Source: Gordionus sp. m RMFG-2023
Lineage: Eukaryota; Nematomorpha; Gordioida; Chordodea; Parachordodidae
Direction of reading: 5' to 3'
DNA: 64,000 nucleotides
Assembly (NCBI RefSeq): GCF_954871325.1
Contig: NC_088776.1
Coordinates: forward strand, 60,722,954-60,786,953
The notes below the pieces were generated by a model that was not told the DNA's origin, made no database searches, and saw only the letters and a list, made by a program, of their open reading frames with translations. Below, piece after piece: positions 14,128-28,079 of the stretch. The position numbers and the translations under genes were made by a program. How positions within the stretch are numbered: position 1 is the stretch's first letter; the number at the start of each line of letters is the position of its first letter.

Positions 14128-17016
14128 GTATATTAATTATAATAATATACATATTAAGCAAGATATTAAATGGGCTGTATATATCTTTGAAGTTTTAATA
14201 TAAGAGCTCGAAATTGAAAGTTTAGTCAATAATGTAAGAAGTCGAAAGAATTTCTCTATGAGCGGCATTAAAATTGATGATTATATTTATTTTTTAATAA
14301 TTTATTTTTTATGGTTTTACTTCCATCGCTACCATCGCCCTTTATCTCGCTTAATTTCCTACCTAACATATAATAAATTTTATGAATTTCAGAAAACACC
14401 AAAGAAATTGGTGACAAATTGCATAAATATTATATGCAGTGCCCGCATATTAATTTATATTGAGTTTATTCCAAACAAATGGAAGACTTGAAAACCAAAA
14501 TAACTTCAGATATTGTGCCAATATCAACCTATTCCTAAATAATAAATCTTTACATTGTAAGATTGAGACAGATCTCATAGATATAAAATTTTGGGTATAA
14601 AATATTTTTTAAATAAAGTAAAACCTTGTTAAAAGGTACTTCATTAAAAAAAATTAGTGTATTTCTTGTATTTTACTGTTACCACTGATTTGAGAGCCAG
14701 CATGAGCAAAATTATCGGTAGATGGTATATTTGAGTAGGTGATTTAGGATTATGCAATTAATATAAAAATTCCGACTTTGACGTTATAAGGGATAGCCCT
14801 GGAATGGATGTAAGATTATGAATTAATAATGTCTGGAAAAGATGTCACCATCAATAAATACATCATCATTTCCAAGTTTTGTATAAGGTTATGATTAAAA
14901 TGTATTATTATTTATACTTCTAAGCAAAATAGTAATGAACCTAAGTGGCCATCTATATACTTTCAGGCGTATAAAATTCAAATTGAATCTTTAACAAAAT
15001 ATTTATTTATAATTTACATGGATGTATATATCATTTATTGAATTTATTTGAAATCAAAATTTAATAATAACTACTCATGGTCTTAACGGAAATAATTTTT
15101 TATACAATTTTTAGAATTAGTCTGGTAACACACCAAGAAATTTTTATAATATTATTTTTATTTACAAAGTTGCCTCCTTCTGGAAATATATATAAAGTTC
15201 AAGTATAGTATTTTTATATTATTAAAATTTGTAAATTTAGAAATAGAGTTTAATTATTATATGAATTAGAATTCCATAAAAATATAATAAACAACAATTT
15301 TTATTATTTAAACTGCCTTCCATAATAAAGAAGTCACTAAAAATTCTCTGATATTTTATAAATTTATCCAGGTGTTGGTATAAAATTAGGAAGGAAAGCG
15401 AAAATAATTAATATACCCAATCGAATGGACCTTACTTTATCATTACTAAACATAAGATAGAATTAAAAATTGTTTCAATTATTGATGAATGTTGGCAGGT
15501 TACCTTCACATGCATATCATTCAAATCATAAACAAGAAATAAAACTTTCATATCTTGTCAAAAGCATAATTTTAAAACTTTATCTTCTTATTTATATGAG
15601 AATTTCGTTTTATTTTAAAGAATAGTGTTATTTAAAAAAGATTAATAAGATATGAGGTAGTTGACTAATGTGGCTGATATATGAGCTTAGACTTTTATTA
15701 ACAAAGATTGCTAAACGCTTAATATAATGCCCTTGAAACCTACATTTGGAAGCCATACAAAGGATCAACTTACATTTCCATAAGTTTATTATGATTATAA
15801 CGTTAAATATTTCATATATTTATGAATCTTTTTTATTTAAATTCGCATATAAATAACAATTTCAATATATAACATTTTTCAAAGAAATTTAATATAAAAA
15901 TAATAAATTATTTTTTAAAAGTTCATATTTTAATGAAAGTAGGAAATTAAATATATACAATTTTTATAAAAATAATATATAAAAAAAAAATTAAAATTTA
16001 ATTTATATATTTTTTTATGTAACAATAGCGGTTTAATTTTCAAAAGAATATTAATATATATTTTATAATATAAAATGACATAAATTTCAAATTTATGTAA
16101 AAGTTTTTAATTCGTCAAAATTAAGGGGTATCTTTTCCATATAGCATATATTTATAAATTTTACTATTAATTACATTCTTTAAACATTTAACAATCTTTA
16201 TTCAATGAACATTACGTTCTCAATAATAATATCATGAATAAAATATTGTATAATTTTATTTAATATTATTACTTTACTATTGTCAATTTATAGATATAAT
16301 TTTAATATCTATAATTTTGTTTTCTTTTATTTTTATTCCTAATGGCTTTATTATTATATAAGATAAGGAAATGGCTTTGAATAAAAATAATTTTTATTTT
16401 TTTTAATTATTTAGATATTCAATTAATAATAAATCTCTTTTAAGTAAATGAACCCATGCAGTTTAAAAGAATTTTTTAAACCCAAACTATTCATGTCTCT
16501 GCGTAAATATTTCAAATAATCTTTTTTCCAACCATAAACATAAAGATAAAACGGTAATAGAATTAATCAGAACTTTAAATTTTTTATATTAATTACATAT
16601 GTTTTCAGGCACTAATATAATATCTATACCAATTTTATAAAAAAAAATATCGGTATAGTTAGATATTTTTAAAAATGTCGGATAGATCTAATCTGTAATA
16701 AATGATATATTATGCAAAATTTTATTTTAGCAATTGTGATCAATGTCAGGGTACAGAAGATCTTTTTTTTAAAAAAGCGTGATTTATTAGAAATAAATAG
16801 ATATAAGCCCAATGAATTGTTATTGAAAATTTTTAAAGGAAAGGAATTAACCATACTAGATTTATTCGAAAAAAATTCCATAGGAACAATATTCAGAATT
16901 ATTCAACTACCAGTTTCAAATTATCATATTTTAATTTATCATGAAATAAATGTGTTTTTACAGAATTTTTTAATATTTCTATTAATAAATTATTAACATG
17001 TTAAATGTAAATAGCC
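14128..17016. other. AT-rich sequence with scattered exon-like fragments
   Basis: A T-rich acceptor ending ATTTCAG at 14,390 opens a frame of about 30 codons to 14,491, in the phase left by the exon-like piece ending at 14,127. This could extend the candidate gene but is not required by it. Bases 14,690-14,880 and 15,450-15,530 are slightly less AT-rich, with short open stretches and GT/AG motifs but no recognised product. The 94-codon frame at 16,712-16,996 is about the longest that chance would give in this much AT-rich DNA. Confidence 0.35.
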
Positions 17017-17091
17017 TATATTAGTTCAATGGGTAAAATATATTTCTTCTAATACATATACCAATATATTCTATAGTAAGTTCAAATGTTC
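17017..17091 (+). repeat. Possible tRNA-derived SINE head (A-box and B-box-like)
   Basis: An A-box-like TTAGTTCAATGGGTAAAAT at 17,021 is followed about 55-60 bases later by a weak B-box-like AAGTTCAAATG at 17,079. The first part resembles 28,748-28,766, where a much better B box follows. It could be an old SINE copy. No cloverleaf or clear 3' tail is seen, so this is tentative. Confidence 0.25.
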
Positions 17092-17473
17092 ATGGCAAAA
17101 TTATCTAATTGGGTAGATATTCCAAATATTATGTTTACATTTCAGGTAAAATCAAATATTTAAATAAAAGAAACACGCTCAAAAAAATGATATATAGTGG
17201 AAATATTACACTATGATGAAAAAACTACATTGTCGTTAAATATGACATTTTAATTTTCTTTAAATAATAATTTTGAATGAATTAAAGCATTAAAAAGATC
17301 TGGATGATTATTATGATATTGAAGGAAGTATTAATATCTGAATGAATTTTATGATATCATATATATTAAAAAATATATATATTTAATTTTAATTAATGTT
17401 ATTTTTATAACATCATACATATTTTTTATTATTTTTAAGATCAAGAATGAATTTCAGTCGAAAGATATTTAAA

Positions 17474-17613
17474 TTTATTTGATACCTATATGAATATTTT
17501 GTGCTGATAATAATATTCCCGACCCCCTAAGAGAGCTAAATCCGCTCACTTAGTGATTATTATTATTACAATGAAAAATATTTATATTACCTTTTATTTG
17601 ATACCTATATGAA
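17474..17613 (+). repeat. 21-bp direct repeat pair
   Basis: The 21-mer TTTATTTGATACCTATATGAA without its first base occurs at 17,475-17,494 and again at 17,594-17,613, with the leading T also shared. About 100 bases of mixed sequence, including the less AT-rich CCCGACCCCCTAAGAG, lie between. It may be a relic of a small duplication. Confidence 0.6.
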
Positions 17614-20600
17614 AAAATTTTTATCCCCCATCTCAGGCCAAGTCATACCTATTTAGATATCGATTGATACCCTATATTATATAATGGATTTTACAAGACT
17701 AAAAAAACAACATTATAAATTAATAAATAACAATAAAATAAAAGAAATAAAACAAAACGCGCGTAAAACGCTTTTAAAAATAAGATTTCTCTTTATCACG
17801 ATTAAAACATGTACGTATTATCATTCCTTAAAAAACTCTAATTTTTTAGTTCCTTTAAAACTCGTGATAATTCCGAATAGTTCTGATCACTTAAAAATTA
17901 CGACATATATATTATTTTAAAAATTGTTTAATTTACATAATTAATTTTTTACATTCATTTATATATGAATTTTTAAACAATAGTTAATTATTATTTTATT
18001 ATATTTTCTTTAAAAATTTTATTTATTGCAATTATTTATGTGTGATTTATAAAAAAAATTTATAAATACATTAATTATTTAACCCTAAAAATCATTATAA
18101 ACATAGACTTATTAAAATAAAGAGTGCTCTTTTGTATAGGGCGATTATTTTATAGACATTTTTTTAATATTTGAGCAGTCTTTATTTATATAAGTCTATG
18201 TATATGAGACAGATAGGAAAATAATATATAATTAGTTTTGCTTTCATGAACGTATTTCAATAAAATATAATATTCAAATTAAACAAATTTTTTTAAAATT
18301 AAATTTTTTATTAAAATTCATTAACAAATATGATAAAATATTATTATTTAAAAATTAACTTTATAAAAGAGAATATAATAAAATACATATATCAGTTTAA
18401 GTTAAAACAAAAGAAGATACAAATGTATATTTTTATAAAAAGAAAAAAAAATATTTAAAAATATATCAAATGGCGAGGTCGGGCCATAATGTTTTAAATA
18501 TTTGATTAGATCTAAATATAGACAGGGCGATTTTCTGCTTGAGTTTGTAAAATGGAGAAAGGTCTGATTTTTTTATTGATTTGGATATTGTTTTGAATAG
18601 ATCTAAAGCCGCTTGTCTAAAAGAGCAGGTTGATGTAGCTGTTATAGGAACAAAGTGTTATCACACATTAGGTGTGAGTATTTTACAATTTTAAGATTCA
18701 GTTCTGTTAAGGGGATTATGGGAATTATTAGATGTTTTTTGAATAATGCCAAAAATTTAAAATAAAAATATTTTTCAATTAATATTATTTTTTTTTCAAC
18801 TCTACATAACTAAACAGTTATAATTATTATTTGTTTTCATTTTGAATAATTATATTTTTAAAGTAGTACATACTTCGTGATTCGGCCCACTTTACTTTAA
18901 ATAAAAAAAAATATTTACACAAATTGTTAATCTTAAATATTTTAGCTTTTTTCATTTTAAAAAATAAGAATTTAAATTAAATTTAAATTGAATAATTTAT
19001 TTAGAATTTAAATCATAAGATAATAACTCCATAAATTTTTTTTGCTCGAACAGAATTGAAAATTTAAGATCAAAATTTTTTAAAATAATTTATGATAATG
19101 TAAGAATTTTTATGCACAAAATTCATAAAATATTTACTAATAAAAGATATTTTACAAAAAACTTTTTTTTTTATTTTAGTTGATTTAGAGCATTCTAAAA
19201 AAATCTTCAGATATTAAAATTCTTTAAAAATTTTATATAATTTTAATCCATTTTCTTTTCTTACTAATTTCGTCACCCTTCTCTTTGACTTCTATATCAA
19301 AAAAATAATTATAATTACAATATAATTTATTTTATTAATTAAAATAATTTTTCCTGCGATTAATTAAAAATTAGAACGAAATAGAGGGGTTAATAAAACT
19401 ATTAATAGAATAATTAAACTATTTTTAATTTAAAATTTTATCTTCTTTAACTATAATAAATTCTTTTTAAATATATGTATTAAAAGAAGATAAATTATCG
19501 GGATGTTTAGTTCAACATTATAATAATTTTTAAATTGTATTTACATTCCCGGAATCTGGAAATATTTAAATATACCAACTTATTTTGAATATTAAAATTA
19601 ATTTATATAGTTTTTTTCCATTCATCGAATATAAATTTTTATTATAATATGATTTTCAAATATAAAAATACATAAACGTTTAAATTATATATATTTTTAC
19701 TATCATCCATTGCTAAATAAAAAATAAGAAGCATTTAAATATAATATTTTATATAAAGATATATTTTACTATGATTAAAATATTTTAAAAAAATACAGGG
19801 ATATATAACTAGCACTAATTATTATAATTAGTGCTAGTTATTTTTTAGCAATATCGAATTTTAATTATAACTCTACTATAATTAAAGTTATAAATAATGC
19901 AACATTTTAGATACATTTGTTTAAATACGCAATAACTATAAGGCAAAATAATTATGAAAAATTATTTACTTTACCAGTAAAGCCAAAGAGAGATATGTAA
20001 AACATGAACAAAATTGCAATATTTTCCTTCATTTTAGACAAATTTTATTCAGTGAATTTTAATTACAAATTTTGGAAAATTTCAAATTTAAAAAAGAAGA
20101 TTCAATGACGTTGAATTATTCTAGCCAGTATATATAATGTTGGAAATTATTCTATTTATGCTTATTATTTTTTATTTTTTGAATTTTTTTAAATTTTCTG
20201 AGAATTTGATAATTAAAAATAAACTAATATATAAATTTTTTTAATTATAAAAAAAAAATTAAGAATAAGCAATTTATAAAATAAATTATCTTGAGAATGT
20301 GTTATTCTAAATTAATAAAATTTATTTAACACAATTTTTATTTTAGTCAGCCCCCTAATTTGAATTATTGCAAATTGATATACTTAAAAGTAAATTTAAA
20401 TAAGTTAGCGAATATTTGATAAATTGGTTTACTTTACTACAATTTATCTAAATTTACTATCATGATACTATAATAATGTTGATACACCTTATTCATTAAT
20501 TTATAATTAATGCAATTATAATAAGTATTATTAAATTAAGATAAAGGTGATTTGTTTTAGGAATTAGCTAATGGTGCCTTTTTTTCTATAATACTAACTT

Positions 20601-21535
20601 ATAATAGCTATTTATTTTTACCATATAATTCTTAAATAATATGTTTATATATTTTTATAGAACAAAATCTATAAAAGTATTTTCTACGATCCATTTTATA
20701 CCTTAAAAATATTTTAAAAAAATATATTTATTTTTATCGAATACCTATCTACCTTAAAATAGGTAATCAAATCAATCATTTTATATTTAACTTGCATTTG
20801 ACCAGAACTCAATTGAGTGGATAATAATAGTTAATACAACAACCACCAAAATGTAATAGAATTCAATGTAACCAATTTATTTATTATATATCACGTGGAG
20901 ATACCTATCTATTAAATATCATCCTCTCAAGGATCGATCAACCTAATTTGCTTTATCGGATTGTTATGCATGATACGGACTAAACCACACTTAGGATAAT
21001 AAAAAGGAAATAAAATCTATATTTTCAAAAATAAAATATATCTTTTAAATAAAGTGTAGAAAATCTTTGTGAGGTGACTAGTTGTTAAAAAATTAAAATT
21101 CAGATTTTATAGTTTTATCCCAATACCAATTTATGCCATTAAGTCACTAACCCCCTTAGGCAATCATATTTTAGATTTAGGTTTAAAAAAATACCATCCC
21201 ATATTCAGATGCCCATTTAAATATTTTTTGAAATATAAATGTATATGATTATTAATTTACATTTTATAATGAATATCTCTTATCGCACACATTACATTTA
21301 TTAATCACAAAAGCAGAAATAAATACCCAATAATTTAATCTATGAAATAATGTCGATTTTAAATTTTCTCTGGGGTTATATTTATCAATCATATTTAAAT
21401 TTTATCTCATATATAAATTTTTTTATAAAAACCTAAATTAAAATATTTCATTGAATTGATATCACTATATATAAAGTAAGGAAATGAGGTCTATTTTTTC
21501 GTTACTTTTAAAATGATATTTAGAATTCTAATTTT
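17614..21535. other. AT-rich sequence; one perfect palindrome
   Basis: Apart from the palindrome at 19,805-19,841 nothing is recognised. A less AT-rich patch near 20,880-20,985 contains an open stretch of about 35 plus-strand codons ending in TAA, with no known domain. Bases 18,470-18,720 are modestly GC-enriched without a long open frame. Confidence 0.5.
19805..19841. repeat. Near-perfect 37-nt palindrome (18-bp arms)
   Basis: The left arm contains AACTAGCACTAATTAT (19,807-19,822); after a single T at 19,823 the exact reverse complement follows to 19,839, and two more pairs extend it outward. It could extrude a hairpin or be the remains of a very short inverted-repeat element. No coding sequence adjoins it. 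Confidence 0.85.
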
Positions 21536-21864
21536 TATAAATATTCTTCCTGAAAAAACCCGATGGCCTCAAAAAAAACATTAGAAGCAGGCAAATTATT
21601 GGATACAATATTATAGTAAAATGCTTTATTTATAAATTAGACAAGGATAAACTATTAGTGAGAATAGATAAATATTACAACTCAATGAAATTAGAACAAT
21701 CATTTTTTGAGTCAAAAGCAGAGCTTCGTGAATTCAATATTTACATACCTCGATTCAGCAGGCCTACCCTTGCAATAATAATGTATAGAGTAGTAGATTT
21801 CTATAAAATTAATTTCTTTATACCCTTTTTGGATATTTTATATCCCTTTACCTCAAATGAATAA
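21536..21864 (+). other. Unrecognised open frame of about 108 codons
   Basis: An uninterrupted plus-strand frame runs from about 21,538 to the stop at 21,862-21,864. A GTG at 21,658 would give 68 residues, and no ATG is well placed. A donor-like GTGAGA lies at 21,658 and acceptor-like CAG triplets at about 21,718 and 21,762, so only a part may be exonic. The C-terminal half is hydrophobic (VVDFYKINFFIPFLDILYP). An AATAAA overlaps the stop region. There is no recognised domain, and chance remains possible. Confidence 0.2.
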
Positions 21865-24379
21865 AAGATTTAAACTCATCACGCATCACTTGCAAATCTG
21901 TAAACATTATTAAAATTCTTCCGAATTTAAATCAAATTCTGATATAAAAATTAGACATTTGATCAATTTATATGATAAGGATAATAAAGTATCCAATGAT
22001 TGATTATTAGCTAATGCAAAAGATGGTATAAAAGAATAACTATGGTTGAGAATGTTCCAAAAAATGTTATATATATGCTTTGCATAATATTAAACTCATT
22101 CATTTCAAATCTAATACAATATTATTTTATATAACTCTACCAATTATCAATTAAAATAACTATTTCTTCTTTAAGAAGTATAGAAACATACATGATAAAA
22201 TCACCTGAAAATAGATTGAATGGTTTAGCCCTTCTCAATAAATAGGGATTCATCACCATCACCAAGCACTGATTGAAATCATTAAAAAAAATTGAATTTC
22301 TCTTAATTATATTTTTACATTAAAATTTTTTTTATGAGTTTGTAAGTTTGTACACATGCAATAATTCTTAAAATTATTTTTATGTATTAATCTATATTTC
22401 TAATATTAAAAATTATAATTTCCTAATATTTTTATTTGTTTTCACGAAATTCGAAAAGAAAATGGGTTCGGAGTTTTAAATATTTTTAAACATATTTATT
22501 AGGATTCTTTCATTAGAAAAAAATTAATTTAATAAGCTGCATATATTTCAAAAAAAATTATTTAATAATATGAATCAGGGTTGGGTGGACAATTTAGAAA
22601 ATTGCAACCGGATATAGATATTTCAAAATATATAGCTAAGACGCTGATAAAATCTTTATTTTCTTTAAAAGTTTTAACAAAAGGTTAATTTTATTATCAT
22701 AAAATGCTATTTACTTCTATCTATTGGATTCCCTATATTAAATTTGTTATATTTTATATACCTGTTAAAAGGATGGGATTTTAAATAATGAGCAGCTATA
22801 TCATTTTAGTTTTGTAAATATTTAAATAATTAAACAATCATCATTAAAATCTTCTTAAAAAGTAATTATTTTCCCTAACCCGGTTAGAGGCCGGTAAAAG
22901 TGGTTTTAAAGGCATAGCCTTGAAAAATACGAATATCTACCAGAGTAATTTTTACCCATCACCCAACTCATTATGAATAATAAACTTAATATATTAAATT
23001 TAATAAAAAATTTTGCCTTTGGTTAAAATTTACAATTATAATATTCTCAAAATTTATACAAAATAATAATTAGATTTTATAAAAAATAGTTGGCTCAGCT
23101 AGCTAGTTGGTAAATGAACTAAAGAGATGTTAATGTTATGATTTTTATAGAGGCTAAACATACTAAATAGATGTTAATATTTTAATTTGAAAAAGATAAA
23201 CTAATTGAAGAGAAGTAGTTTAAATTTTTTAAAAAGGTAAACGAACTAAAGAGATATTAATGTTTTGTTCAAAGAAATTTTTTTTTGATTTAATAAAATA
23301 TAAATTTTTTTTAAATTTATAATATTCTTAGAAAATAATTTCATAAGCCTAATAATAATTAGGAAAAATAAAAATAAAATTTTATAAAAATTTTGATATT
23401 ATATTATAAATGCATTAATTATAAAAAAAAAACTTTAATAAAAAAATGCTAAAAATTAAAAACAATTGGAAGAAAAACAATAGAGGAAAATAAATATAGA
23501 TTAAAATTGAGGGAAAAAAATATTTAAAACTAAAGATTTCGGAAAATAAATAAAACAATTCTTTTTAATATTTTTAATTTTATATGATTAACCTAGGTGT
23601 CAGAAAGATTAAGGGTGGGAAGAGAGTGGGGGGGGGGGTGGTAAACAAAAGGATTTATTTTACTTAACTTATCAAAAAAGAAAGTAAATGTATGCATTTT
23701 TTTAAGAGTTTTTTTTTGGTCGAGACTATATTAAAGATCATAATTAAATATCGACCCAGCCCTAACTAAGAATGAATATAAATTTATTATTAATTCGAAT
23801 TAAAACAATCGCAAAAATTTGTAGTTTCAGATCAGTATCTAAAATTTAGGCAGTCATAATTAGCATTAGTTTAAATTATAATGAGGAGAGATCTAGGCCT
23901 TTCTATATTTTGTAGATTGATGAATAAAATATTATAATTTCTTTTTAATTTACCTTATAATTATAAATTAATACAGCTAAAATGCTAAATACCTGCCATA
24001 TCAACCCCTCCGCTCTCTAAAAAATAGTATTTATGTTCACCATACCATGATTTGTTTATGATGAATAATCAATGTTGTTATATATGGCACTGATAAATTC
24101 ATGGTATGAAACATTTTTTTCAGTTTTAGTGAAAGGTAACTTACATTATTGTTTGTAAATAACATAGTATCCTTAAGATTATATATAAATTTAATTTGTT
24201 ATAATATCGAAATTTAGCTCTAAGATTTGGAAACTATAAATATATATTTTTTGAAAGGATAATTATTTAAAAATACTACAAATCATCTTATTTAAAATAA
24301 TTAATAAAAATAGTTTATTAAAATAATGTCACATATAGGAGTACGTGTTTCAATTGAATAAGATTTATAAAGGTGTAGC
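21865..24379. other. AT-rich sequence, nothing firm
   Basis: Includes an 11-base G run at 23,628-23,638 and a short pair of similar segments near 23,100-23,170 and 23,230-23,270 (both contain GAACTAAAGAGAT followed by TTAATGTT). The first lies beside TAGCTAGTTGGTAAATG, which is faintly tRNA A-box-like. No gene is seen. Confidence 0.5.
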
Positions 24380-24804
24380 GAGCGTCTATATGAATAAAGG
24401 GGGGTAGGACCAGTTTGCTTCTATAATAATGGGGGTAAGAAGGAATAACTTGAGGGGGTAGGATAAATTTATTTGGGAGTTATCTATTAAATATTAAAAA
24501 TTCTTAATACAATGATATTCTAAACATTCACCAATTCTATATAATGTATACAATCATAGTCATTATTTTTCAAATAAAACTTATTTCTGGATGATGCTAT
24601 CTTTTTCAATATAATTAATAAGGGTTAGAATTTTATCAGTAACTTCATATCCATGCTAAACAATATACTGATGTAATCATTAAATGAAGGGATTCAAATA
24701 TTCTAGAAATAACTCTTTTACATTAACAATTTGGCGGCAAAAATTTTATAAAAAGTTTTTGAGAGATTTGCTTCTAGTGAATAACCTGTTATCTTGTAGA
24801 CGGG
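24380..24804. mobile_element. MITE of the AGCGTCTACATGA family, copy 1 (degenerate)
   Basis: The left end GAGCGTCTATATGA and the reverse complement of the right end (TTGTAGACG) form a short terminal inverted repeat. The interior shares GGGGGTAGG-type purine blocks and GTTATCTATTAAAT with the better copy at 29,607-30,030. A G run at 24,802-24,810 obscures the right edge, and no clear target duplication is visible. There is no coding capacity. Confidence 0.5.
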
Positions 24805-27800
24805 GGGGGGAGGAGTGTTTAATAGGTGGTGTTTTCTATAAATTTTTTGATTACTTTAAGTCTAGATTTTAGATCTAGCCAGTAGCGACATATAAACCCT
24901 CTTTGTTCTTCGCTCACATAAATAAATAAAATGATGGTATAGATTAGGCAAAACTCTCTTAAAATATTTCTCGGAATTAAACATACCCAATAATATAGTC
25001 ATAATTTTTAAAAATTTAATATGTTTACTTAATTTTGTTTTAAATTACAAATTGTTTACATTTTTTTGAGATAGAGTTGTGGGAAGGGTAGATCTTTTTT
25101 GACTAAAATTATATTTAAGAAAACAGACAAAATTACAAAAATCTTGTGGGAAAATAAAGCCAATACTCAAGAATTATTACAGGGCATCTGGGGACATACA
25201 CTATTAAAATAATTTATATATTAATTATAGAGTCAACAATCTTATTTTTTTATAAGTGCAATTATTTTTTTTATTAAAATATAAATATATTTATCTGACA
25301 TGTTATATTATAAATAAGGAATAACATATATCATTATTTTTTATAATATTTAATTAAAGAAGCACTAAACCTAAAATTATGATTAAATTTAGATAGAGTT
25401 TAAAGAAGATATCAAAGGTAGGTAAAGAAATCTTGGGAGAGAAAGAAGGTGTTGTAAATATATTGTAGATTATTCGATCGAAGAGACTTAGGTAGTTAGA
25501 GTGAATATTTAAGATAGCAAGGCGAGGACGTATAAATGAAATTTTCTTTAGGTTGATAGATGTTGGTGAATTTTTGACGTTTTTAAAATACTTTTCCATA
25601 ATAAACCTGAATCGGGTATCGAATATCTAAATTCAAAAAAATTTATATATTAAGATTTTTATAATCGTCTTATATATTTTTTTCAAATACCTACAGAGGT
25701 CAAAATAATTAAAAATTTTCCCAGCTAGTTTTTTGTATAATGCCAAATTTTTTAATTTTTGATGGTTTATATGTCTTTAATTATTTAATCATCCCTAATT
25801 ATTTTTTTTTACAAAAATTAGGAAAAAAATGTGTTCAGGGTATTTAATATTTTTTGGAACAGAATTTAGGGTTCCTAAAATGCCTTGTATCTACTTTTGA
25901 AGTTTAAATTAAAAAATATTAATCAATAACCAAATTTTTAAATGAATAAATTTGAATATTTAAAATAATAAACTATCTGAAAATATTTCTAAAAAAAATA
26001 CTATCAAATATATTTTTTTAAAATAATTTTAGAATTTTGTTATAAAAAATTCATAATATATTAATTTTAATTTTTTTGTGATACATTAAAAAAAATCATA
26101 AGGGTTATGACAATATTTTTAAAATTATCCAATTATTTAGAATTTAGTTTAATCTAAACTTTTGAAGATTTAAAAAATTTAAAGTTTTTTGATTTAATTA
26201 GAATTTTAAAGAGATGTAATTTTTTCAATAACTTGGATCTCTTTTAATTAATGATATAACTTAAATTTTATCGATTAATTCTGATAATTTATACAATTTT
26301 AATTTGAAAATCAACAGATCATCTAATATTTTATATTAGAGTGATTAAAGGAAATATGTTATATATCTTGGAAATAAGAAAATTTGGAAAAATTTATTGA
26401 TTTTTTATCTAAATTATTCAAATGCTCTGTCAACTGATCTTTAGTTAATAAAAATCTAATAATAACCTCATTATCATCTCAGTGATATTCGATATATTAA
26501 AAAATTGAGGGCGCGATAATATAGAAGAAAAGCAATTATTTCAAAGTCTTAATGTTCTAAAAAATAACACAAGTTTCAAAAAATAAATTATAAAAACTCA
26601 AATTTTTAATCAACCAATTATATATCAAAATTAAGGCTAAAACTATTTATGCTATTTGTCAGACTAATATATAATTAATCATCATAGATTATTCCAAATA
26701 AATTTATTTTATAATAAAATTATTTCTTTCTTTCAATTAAAATTGTTAGAAGGTATTTTAAAAAGGCACAGTGTTACCTAATCTTTTTAATATAAAAGTT
26801 GTTAGATTTTACTATAGCACACTATTTATTAAATTATATATCGTATATAAAAATTACTATAAATTTATATATTTTCTAATAATATTTAGATAAAAATAGA
26901 ACATTTTTATGAAAGACTAGGAGTAACTCTTCAAATCAAAGCAAACAAATTTCACGAGTATATAACTTAATGGGGCACTTGTGTCACGCCACTCATAAAT
27001 AATATATCAAAATGTTTTTTGCAGGCTTCTGGTTGAAAATTTAAGATTAGGCCTCTCACCATGTTCCTATTAAACTTAATTTTTCTTTTATTTTTTTTTT
27101 GGCCAAACTTACAGTTAATTTATTAAAATATATATTAAACTCATTTTATTGACATTAAAAAATATTCAATGAATAATTATGTAAATCAAAAATTTTATAA
27201 TAAAAAAATCTTATACTAACAAAATTATGCCATGAGCAATTCCCTAGTAAAAGTAAAATTGCAATTTAACAAATTGAAGGCCCTGATTTAACTCCACTGT
27301 AATATCTAGAATATAAAAATAAATTATAATTATATCATTAAATAAAAAATCGTGAAATAAAGCCTTATATTTTGCAATAAAATGATCTTTGCGTTGGATC
27401 AGTGCTAGCTCTTATACAAGAGAAATAACGACCTAGCTAACATATATTTTGTCAATTATATTAATATATTATCGATAATTACATATTTGTATGTTATATT
27501 TAAATATGGGTCAAAGAATACTATTGTCTTGCTATATATTTGATTATGGAATCCGGTTATAGCTAACTTGTAAAAAAAAATTATGTTTCGAATAAATTTA
27601 ATGTATGTCTTGCATTTCCTAAATAATTTGCCTATATTTTATGTTAAGTAAAAAAAAATGCTATCTATTTAAATAACAAAAATGCAATTAAACACTAATG
27701 GCAAATTATATATATATATTGAAAATATTTTTTATCGACATATAAATTTAGGCTAATTTTTTTAAAAAATAATGAGGAATAATTATTATGTTGTATATTT

Positions 27801-27919
27801 GATAAAATTAAGAGCAAATCCTTGTTGACATTTTTATTTTTGATGGAAAAAGCGACAAAATAAATCTGGAAGATTTTCATAAATGAAATAATTAATGTAC
27901 AATTTCATATCATTTATAG
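24805..27919. other. AT-rich sequence, possibly intron upstream of the 27.9-kb exon
   Basis: No recognisable feature. The T-rich tract ending TTTTTTGCAG near 27,010-27,020 is a good-looking splice acceptor, but the frames behind it close within about 16 codons. The 81-codon minus frame at 25,354-25,599 has no domain. If the exon at 27,920 is real, its upstream partners may lie here or further left. Confidence 0.4.
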
Positions 27920-28079
27920 GGTTGTAGATGAAATAATGACGGATTACCAAAGCAGTGTACAAAACACAATACGTCCTGATAAAGATGAGTCATATTCCTA
28001 TGCCTTGGGACTGGTAAAAGAAGAACGCAAAATGATATTTCTGTCAATGTCAGCATTAGCCCCCTCAATGGAAACATGA
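27920..28079 (+). CDS. Probable terminal coding exon of an unrecognised host gene
   Basis: A clear acceptor (TTTCATATCATTTATAG, AG at 27,918-27,919) is followed by one base completing a codon and then 52 codons to TGA at 28,077-28,079. Base composition is distinctly less AT-rich than its surroundings, and codons use mixed third positions. The peptide is soluble and charged in its first half (DYQSSVQNTIRPDKDESYSY) and ends with LSMSALAPSMET. I do not recognise the family. Upstream exons were not found, which would be normal if introns are several kilobases long. AATAAA motifs at 28,368 and 28,393 fit a 3' untranslated region of about 300 bases. It could also be a pseudogene exon. Confidence 0.45.

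Noticed and set aside
14690-14880. Less AT-rich island with GTAAGA and GTAGGT donor-like sites
   Set aside because: All three frames carry stops between usable acceptor and donor sites, so no exon could be built.
16720-16760. Cys-x2-Cys pattern (CDQCQ) resembling an integrase zinc motif
   Set aside because: No other integrase motif in the surroundings and the frame closes at once.
16712-16996. 94-codon plus-strand frame
   Set aside because: At this base composition one frame of this size is expected by chance in 64 kb on two strands; no domain, splice context or GC shift supports it.
25354-25599. 81-codon minus-strand frame
   Set aside because: No domain, no neighbouring exon signals, and length within chance expectation.
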